A stretch of DNA of 64,000 nucleotides, taken from NCBI RefSeq assembly GCF_900128445.1, contig NZ_LT671417.1, positions 1,722,769 through 1,786,768 of the forward strand. Direction: 5' to 3'. Made by a program: the position numbers and the translations under genes. How positions within the stretch are numbered: position 1 is the first letter of the stretch; each line of letters starts with the position of its first letter. The notes below the pieces were generated by a model, which had not been told where the DNA came from, made no database searches, and worked only from the letters and a program-made list of their open reading frames with translations. This document shows, piece after piece, positions 60,428 to 64,000 of this stretch. The stretch comes from Thermophilibacter provencensis (GTDB lineage: Bacteria > Actinomycetota > Coriobacteriia > Coriobacteriales > Atopobiaceae).

Positions 60428-62686
60428 TTATCGGGTTCGATACAGCGTGTTGCGCAGCTTTCGCAGCAGAGGGATGCCCGGGTGAGACCTTCTCATGCCA
60501 TCTTCGGCCTTCTCGAGCATACCGAGCGCCTTGAGGGTGTCCACGTGATCTGCTCCAAGAAACTCGGCCCTCTCCTCATAGGTGCTCCGAGCAAGCTCGC
60601 ATGCCTCGCGGTACCTCTTTGTGTTGATGTAGAGCCAGCTAAGCCCGTACTGCGCACCGAGTCGAGCAGTCCTGATTTGCCCCTGCTCCACGGCGTTCCT
60701 CCCGTTCGCCCTTTCCTCGAGGCCTCTCAGTCCTTCTATCGTCTTCTTGTACCGACTCTCAGACTCACGTGCCTCCCCGCGCACGCCCGCTTTCATGAGG
60801 TTCTGCAAGGTGCCCGCCTGGAGCCACTCGGCGCGGTAATATCTGGCGCAGTCCCTTGTGAACATGGGGATGATGAGCTTGTCCTGGAGCTCTTTCCTCA
60901 CGCGCAGCGCCTCCCTGAGGTCATCTCGCGCATTGAGGTACTCCCGTCTTCTTATGAAGTGGAGTGCGAGCGCCCACGGCCCTCTGAGCTTATGGGTTTT
61001 TGACGACCCCGTTTGGTCGATGGCACCGAGCAGTTTCGTTAGAATTGGGCGGCTGTCGGCATCCTCGGTCTTGTCCTTGCCGGAGTTATCCAAGGCGGTG
61101 GGGTAGTTGCTGCAATACCTGATGGCATCGAAGACCCTGCGTGAGTCCTTCTCGTTGTGTGAGAGCTTATATCGGGCGATTGCCTTCTGCCCCTCTTTGA
61201 TGAAGTAGCCGTATGCCTCCCGTGACATCAACATGCCCTTCTCAGCGTTGTGCAGGGCGGGGAAGGGCCGCTGGTAGGCGAGACCGAGCGAGTTGGTTGC
61301 CCTCATTTTCTGCTCGAGGATTCCGGAGAGGTCAAGGTTGGTGTCCTCGCGCTCAGCTATGATGAGGTCCGCGCGACGTCGCGCGTCCTCGGAGAGCGAA
61401 ATGTCAACCCCATGCCAGCGCCAGTCGTTCAGTCTCAGCGAGCGCTGCGTACACGTTGCTCCAAACTCAACGATGACGTTGAGCAGAAGGACCATTCTCT
61501 CCACGTCACCCTGAGTGACGATGCTGAGATTGTCGAGCGCCCCGCTGTCTCGCACTACTGCCCAGAGGTAGATGATGAGGTCGAAGGCCTCCTGCTCCCG
61601 ATCCTCGTGCCTGAGTTCCACCGCTCTCTCTATGCCGGATTTCAGGGAGTCGTATGGAAGGTTCGTTGGAGTGGCCGATTCCGGGGCTATCTCTAGGTTC
61701 TCGGGAGGGCGGGAGGGCCGAATGCGGCGCCCTGCCAGTGGGCCACCTTTTCTCGGATCAATGAGGGGATTGCTGCTTGCGTCGAGCTCCTCGACGCCAT
61801 CTGGGATGGTGAGCTTGGAGATCGCGTTCCCCGAGCAGTCGAGTGATCTCAGGTCACGCATCCGTGAGAGGTCAAGCGTGGATACAGGGAGCATGCCCAT
61901 GCGTGAGTCTTTGTCGACATTGCGAAAAACGCCTCTGAAGACGAGGGTCTCAAGCGTGCCAAGGCTCTCGATGTGTCTAGGGTCGACAGATGTTCCCGAG
62001 CAGTTGAGGAAACGCACGGGCGAGTCGGTGAGGTCGAGCTTGCTGAGAGATTCGCACTCCGAGCAGTTAACCTCTACGAGGTTTCGGCAGTTTGTGGCAG
62101 ACAGTCTTGTGAGCTCCTTTAGCCCCATCACGTTGCGGCTCTCGATGGAGGCGCCCTTGCAGATGAGCTCCTGAAGCCGCGCGAAGACCCCCACCCCTTC
62201 GAGGGATGCGATGGGATACTCGGTGACCTCGATTCGCGTGATCTGGGTCAGCTCCTCCGCGGTGAACCCGAGGGGCGGGACGCGTGGGTCATCTCTGAAC
62301 AGCTCCCGGTGCCTGCTTCTGAGGTAGGCACGGAAGTTCGGGTCTGGGAAGTCATCGAACAGGACCTCTTCCCTGCGGCGACGCGAGCTCTCTGTTGTGA
62401 TGAGCTTCAACTGGACATATGCCCCCCAAAGTCCGACTATAGCGACGAGCGCCGAGATGGAGTCGAGGCCAAACTGCACCAGAGCCAGCGCTAGGCTCGC
62501 GCTCGCTTCCTCCGTTATTCCGAGCGGCCCCGCTATGAATTCTCCCGCTGCCCCCAGCAGGGAGGCAATGATGGTGCTGCGAAACACAACTAGGATGGAG
62601 AAGATACAGACGATGAGAATCGAACGAATCATGAATTCGGCCCGATCTTCTCGCGGGTTTTGGGTAACGAAAAAATTGTATATCAA
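60428..62686 (-). CDS. Membrane protein with leucine-rich-like and TPR-like repeats, function unknown
   Basis: I do not recognise the family. The 752-residue product has one or two N-terminal membrane segments (SILIVCIFSILVVFRSTIIASLLGAAG and LDSISALVAIVGLWGAYVQLKLI, about 22-100). A leucine-rich-repeat-like stretch follows (about 160-310), with units such as LTRLSATNCRNLVEVNCSEC, LSKLDLTDSPVRFLNCSG and LRSLDCSGNAISKLTI. A helical region comes next, and the C-terminal TPR-like repeats include YGLSWLYINTKRYREACELA and DHVDTLKALGMLEKA, as in tetratricopeptide proteins. The GC content is below the genome level. Repeat domains plus a membrane anchor next to toxin-type genes suggest sensing or defence. 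ATG at 62632 is an alternative start. Confidence 0.7.
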   Translation of the reverse strand: MIYNFFVTQNPREDRAEFMIRSILIVCIFSILVVFRSTIIASLLGAAGEFIAGPLGITEEASASLALALVQFGLDSISALVAIVGLWGAYVQLKLITTESSRRRREEVLFDDFPDPNFRAYLRSRHRELFRDDPRVPPLGFTAEELTQITRIEVTEYPIASLEGVGVFARLQELICKGASIESRNVMGLKELTRLSATNCRNLVEVNCSECESLSKLDLTDSPVRFLNCSGTSVDPRHIESLGTLETLVFRGVFRNVDKDSRMGMLPVSTLDLSRMRDLRSLDCSGNAISKLTIPDGVEELDASSNPLIDPRKGGPLAGRRIRPSRPPENLEIAPESATPTNLPYDSLKSGIERAVELRHEDREQEAFDLIIYLWAVVRDSGALDNLSIVTQGDVERMVLLLNVIVEFGATCTQRSLRLNDWRWHGVDISLSEDARRRADLIIAEREDTNLDLSGILEQKMRATNSLGLAYQRPFPALHNAEKGMLMSREAYGYFIKEGQKAIARYKLSHNEKDSRRVFDAIRYCSNYPTALDNSGKDKTEDADSRPILTKLLGAIDQTGSSKTHKLRGPWALALHFIRRREYLNARDDLREALRVRKELQDKLIIPMFTRDCARYYRAEWLQAGTLQNLMKAGVRGEARESESRYKKTIEGLRGLEERANGRNAVEQGQIRTARLGAQYGLSWLYINTKRYREACELARSTYEERAEFLGADHVDTLKALGMLEKAEDGMRRSHPGIPLLRKLRNTLYRTR

Positions 62687-62789
62687 CAGTTAACTTGATT
62701 CCAGCGTGCAACTGTGCTGGGGGTGTGTATGGGACCTGTAGTGGGGACTCCTCTGGCGTAGAAGCGCTCTCGGATGGGGAAAGAAATAG

Positions 62790-63167
62790 GTATGTGCGCT
62801 GACAAAGGAGCTTAAGCGGCTAGGATATGAGGTCTTCTACGGTGGAGTCGACGTTAAGCACATGAGCGAGCTCGGTAAGGCCACCCGCATTCCTCCCGAG
62901 AACTTCGAGGCTCTCAAGCACTCCGAGTACGTGGTCCTTCTATATCCAAAGTTGTTGGCCACGAGCTCTCTCATCGAGATTGGATATGCACTTGCGCTTG
63001 GAAAGGAGATTGTGATCTTTGCAAAGGAGGGTGAGCGGATGCCCTTGGTTCTGTCTGGGCTGAGCGTCCCGCTTCCCAAAGTCAGGAAGTATGTCGTGCC
63101 GAGCATGAAGGAAGCGGCGAAGATGGTGAGGGAGAACGGCTCTTTCGTCTTGGAGGGTGGGGCGTAA
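62790..63167 (+). pseudogene. N-terminally truncated nucleoside 2-deoxyribosyltransferase-like protein
   Basis: The frame from 62790 reads LTKELKRLGYEVFYGGVDV, then KHSEYVVLLYPKLLATSSLI and EIGYALALGKEIVIFAKEGE. The conserved catalytic-region pattern (E-x-G-x-A...GK) is that of nucleoside deoxyribosyltransferase-like and related TIR-like nucleotide-processing domains. The usual first strand and glycine-rich loop are missing and a stop lies directly upstream, so the gene is truncated. The only ATG in frame is at 62862, which would remove still more of the domain. Confidence 0.6.
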
Positions 63168-63253
63168 GACCGAAAAACAAACATATGTTCTAATCCAAAT
63201 GGACAGATGCTGGTAATTGAGATACCATGAGCGTCGAGGAAGGAGGGCCTATT

Positions 63254-63787
63254 ATGTGTAGGGCAATAGATGTCGCATCATATATTTTGAACGAGAGAGG
63301 GCGTCTGAGCGGGTATCAGCTTCAGAAGCTGCTGTATTACTGCCAGGCATGGTGCCTCGTCACGCAGGATAGGCCACTTTTTCCTGAGGTGATTCGCGCC
63401 TGGGAACATGGCCCTGTGGTGTATGAGGTGGCTCGTGCGCATCGTGGCCGCAGGTCCGTCGTTGCGAGAGATATCGAGGGGAACCCGTTGGCCCTTTCGG
63501 CCGAAGACCAGGTGCTGGTTGACGCCGTCTTGGAGTCCTACTCTGTGTTGAGTGGAGACGAACTTGAGGCGCTGTCACACAGCGAGCGCCCGTGGAGGGA
63601 GTCTTATAACGGTCAGACGGGGATTGCCTCCAACGCTATTCCCAACGAGCTCATCAAGTCGTACTACTCTGATTTGATGTGCGGCGATAGCCATACCGCG
63701 GAGAGCCATCATGTTCCGAGGTTTCCCGTCTCTCCCAAGATTGTGGTGAGCGACGATGACTTTAGCTGGCTCGAGTCCATCCTCTGA
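63254..63787 (+). CDS. Panacea/SocA-domain (DUF4065) antitoxin-like protein
   Basis: Panacea-domain proteins neutralise many unrelated toxins, and SocA is the ClpXP adaptor-type founder. The product has 177 residues from ATG 63254, which follows AAGGAGG; ATG 63227 is open upstream but lacks a ribosome binding site. The family pattern LSGYQLQKLLYYCQAWCLV followed by RPLFPEVIRAWEHGPVVYEV lies at about 18-60, and LEALSHSERPWRESYNGQ near 110 is typical. The next gene, a GNAT toxin, starts near or inside its 3' end, so the two form a probable toxin-antitoxin pair. Confidence 0.85.
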   Translation: MCRAIDVASYILNERGRLSGYQLQKLLYYCQAWCLVTQDRPLFPEVIRAWEHGPVVYEVARAHRGRRSVVARDIEGNPLALSAEDQVLVDAVLESYSVLSGDELEALSHSERPWRESYNGQTGIASNAIPNELIKSYYSDLMCGDSHTAESHHVPRFPVSPKIVVSDDDFSWLESIL

Positions 63788-64000
63788 GGGCGATTTGGTG
63801 AGCTGGCCATGGGACAAGATAGTCGCCGTTGAGCAAATTGAAGAGACGCTCGTCTCTGGTTTTTCGTGTGGCGACGAAGCGATGGACGATTGGTTTCTGA
63901 ACAAGGCTCTGAACTGGTGCTACCTTGGTTTCTGTCAGGTGCATGTGGCAGTCGACGAGAGCGGGGTGGTGGGATTCTTCTCGTTATCACCGACTCAGAT
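63756..64000 (+). CDS. GNAT-family acetyltransferase, TacT-like toxin (partial, cut by window end)
   Basis: The frame is open to the window edge and encodes LVSGFSCGDEAMDDWFLNKA and VHVAVDESGVVGFFSLSPTQ. This is the N-terminal part of GNAT toxins that acetylate aminoacyl-tRNA (pattern F-x-CG...LD-x-WL...A...V..D...VVG-x-x-L). Possible starts are ATG 63756, overlapping the antitoxin gene by 32 bases, or TTG 63795/GTG 63798 just after its stop. Usually such toxins pair with a ribbon-helix-helix DUF1778 antitoxin; here the upstream neighbour is a Panacea protein. Confidence 0.7.
   Translation, partial: MTLAGSSPSSEGDLVSWPWDKIVAVEQIEETLVSGFSCGDEAMDDWFLNKALNWCYLGFCQVHVAVDESGVVGFFSLSPTQ

Noticed and set aside
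61572-62174. Plus-strand open frame of 200 codons opposite the LRR/TPR protein
   Set aside because: Ser/Arg-rich shadow; the minus-strand gene shows consistent repeat structure and membrane segments.

Overview
The window is high-GC, densely packed bacterial DNA. It reads as an actinobacterium of the class Coriobacteriia, probably an Olsenella- or Atopobium-like member of the Atopobiaceae. This placement is inferred from several features: the actinobacterial integration host factor (mihF) directly before gmk and rpoZ, extreme G/C at third codon positions, a single LoaP-driven polysaccharide operon, and stand-alone AbiEi/DUF559-like proteins. No rRNA gene is present to confirm it.

Regions: (1) 1-5160, housekeeping: ribF, dnaG and rpoD, then a palindromic array and tRNA-Asn. 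(2) 5255-6847, a two-gene polysaccharide/teichoic-acid ABC exporter. (3) 6887-12268, a complete pyrimidine operon pyrR-B-C-K-D-F behind a PyrR-type attenuator, with most genes overlapping by a few bases. (4) 12465-19244: mihF, gmk, rpoZ, thiI, comEA, comEC and holA. (5) 19403-40516, a large sugar island. It starts with a GntR/FCD regulator and carries every step from beta-glucuronide to pyruvate plus glyceraldehyde-3-phosphate: GH2 glycosidase, uxaC, uxuB, uxuA, kdgK and eda. It also carries a GPH-family symporter, a TetR regulator and two membrane-anchored, domain-permuted GH3 glycosidases. Six copies of a palindrome close to AACTGATATATCAGTT lie before these transcription units and define a probable regulon. 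(6) 40780-46656: an AbiEi-like protein, rpsT, lepA, a dihydrouridine synthase and hemW. (7) 46660-58919, a surface polysaccharide operon led by LoaP. It has one broken and one intact sugar transferase, three glycosyltransferases, a polymerase, a pyruvyl transferase, a flippase and a run of decaying F420-hydrogenase-beta-like genes. (8) 58920-64000, a lower-GC, mosaic right end. It holds an IS256-type transposase remnant, a frameshifted ADP-ribosyltransferase-like toxin, a membrane LRR/TPR protein, a truncated deoxyribosyltransferase-like gene and a Panacea antitoxin next to a GNAT toxin cut by the window end.

The most unusual signal is the density and variety of large palindromic intergenic elements; at least six unrelated families are seen. 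Two different PD-(D/E)XK-like (AbiEi/DUF559-like) genes are each bracketed by two same-orientation copies of their own repeat family: GTACGTACCCGG arrays around 29482-30444 and GAGTGAC hairpins around 40780-41829. This resembles the RAYT-REPIN relationship but with a nuclease-fold protein, and is the best candidate here for an undescribed system. All functional statements come from reading motifs and context; no database search was run.
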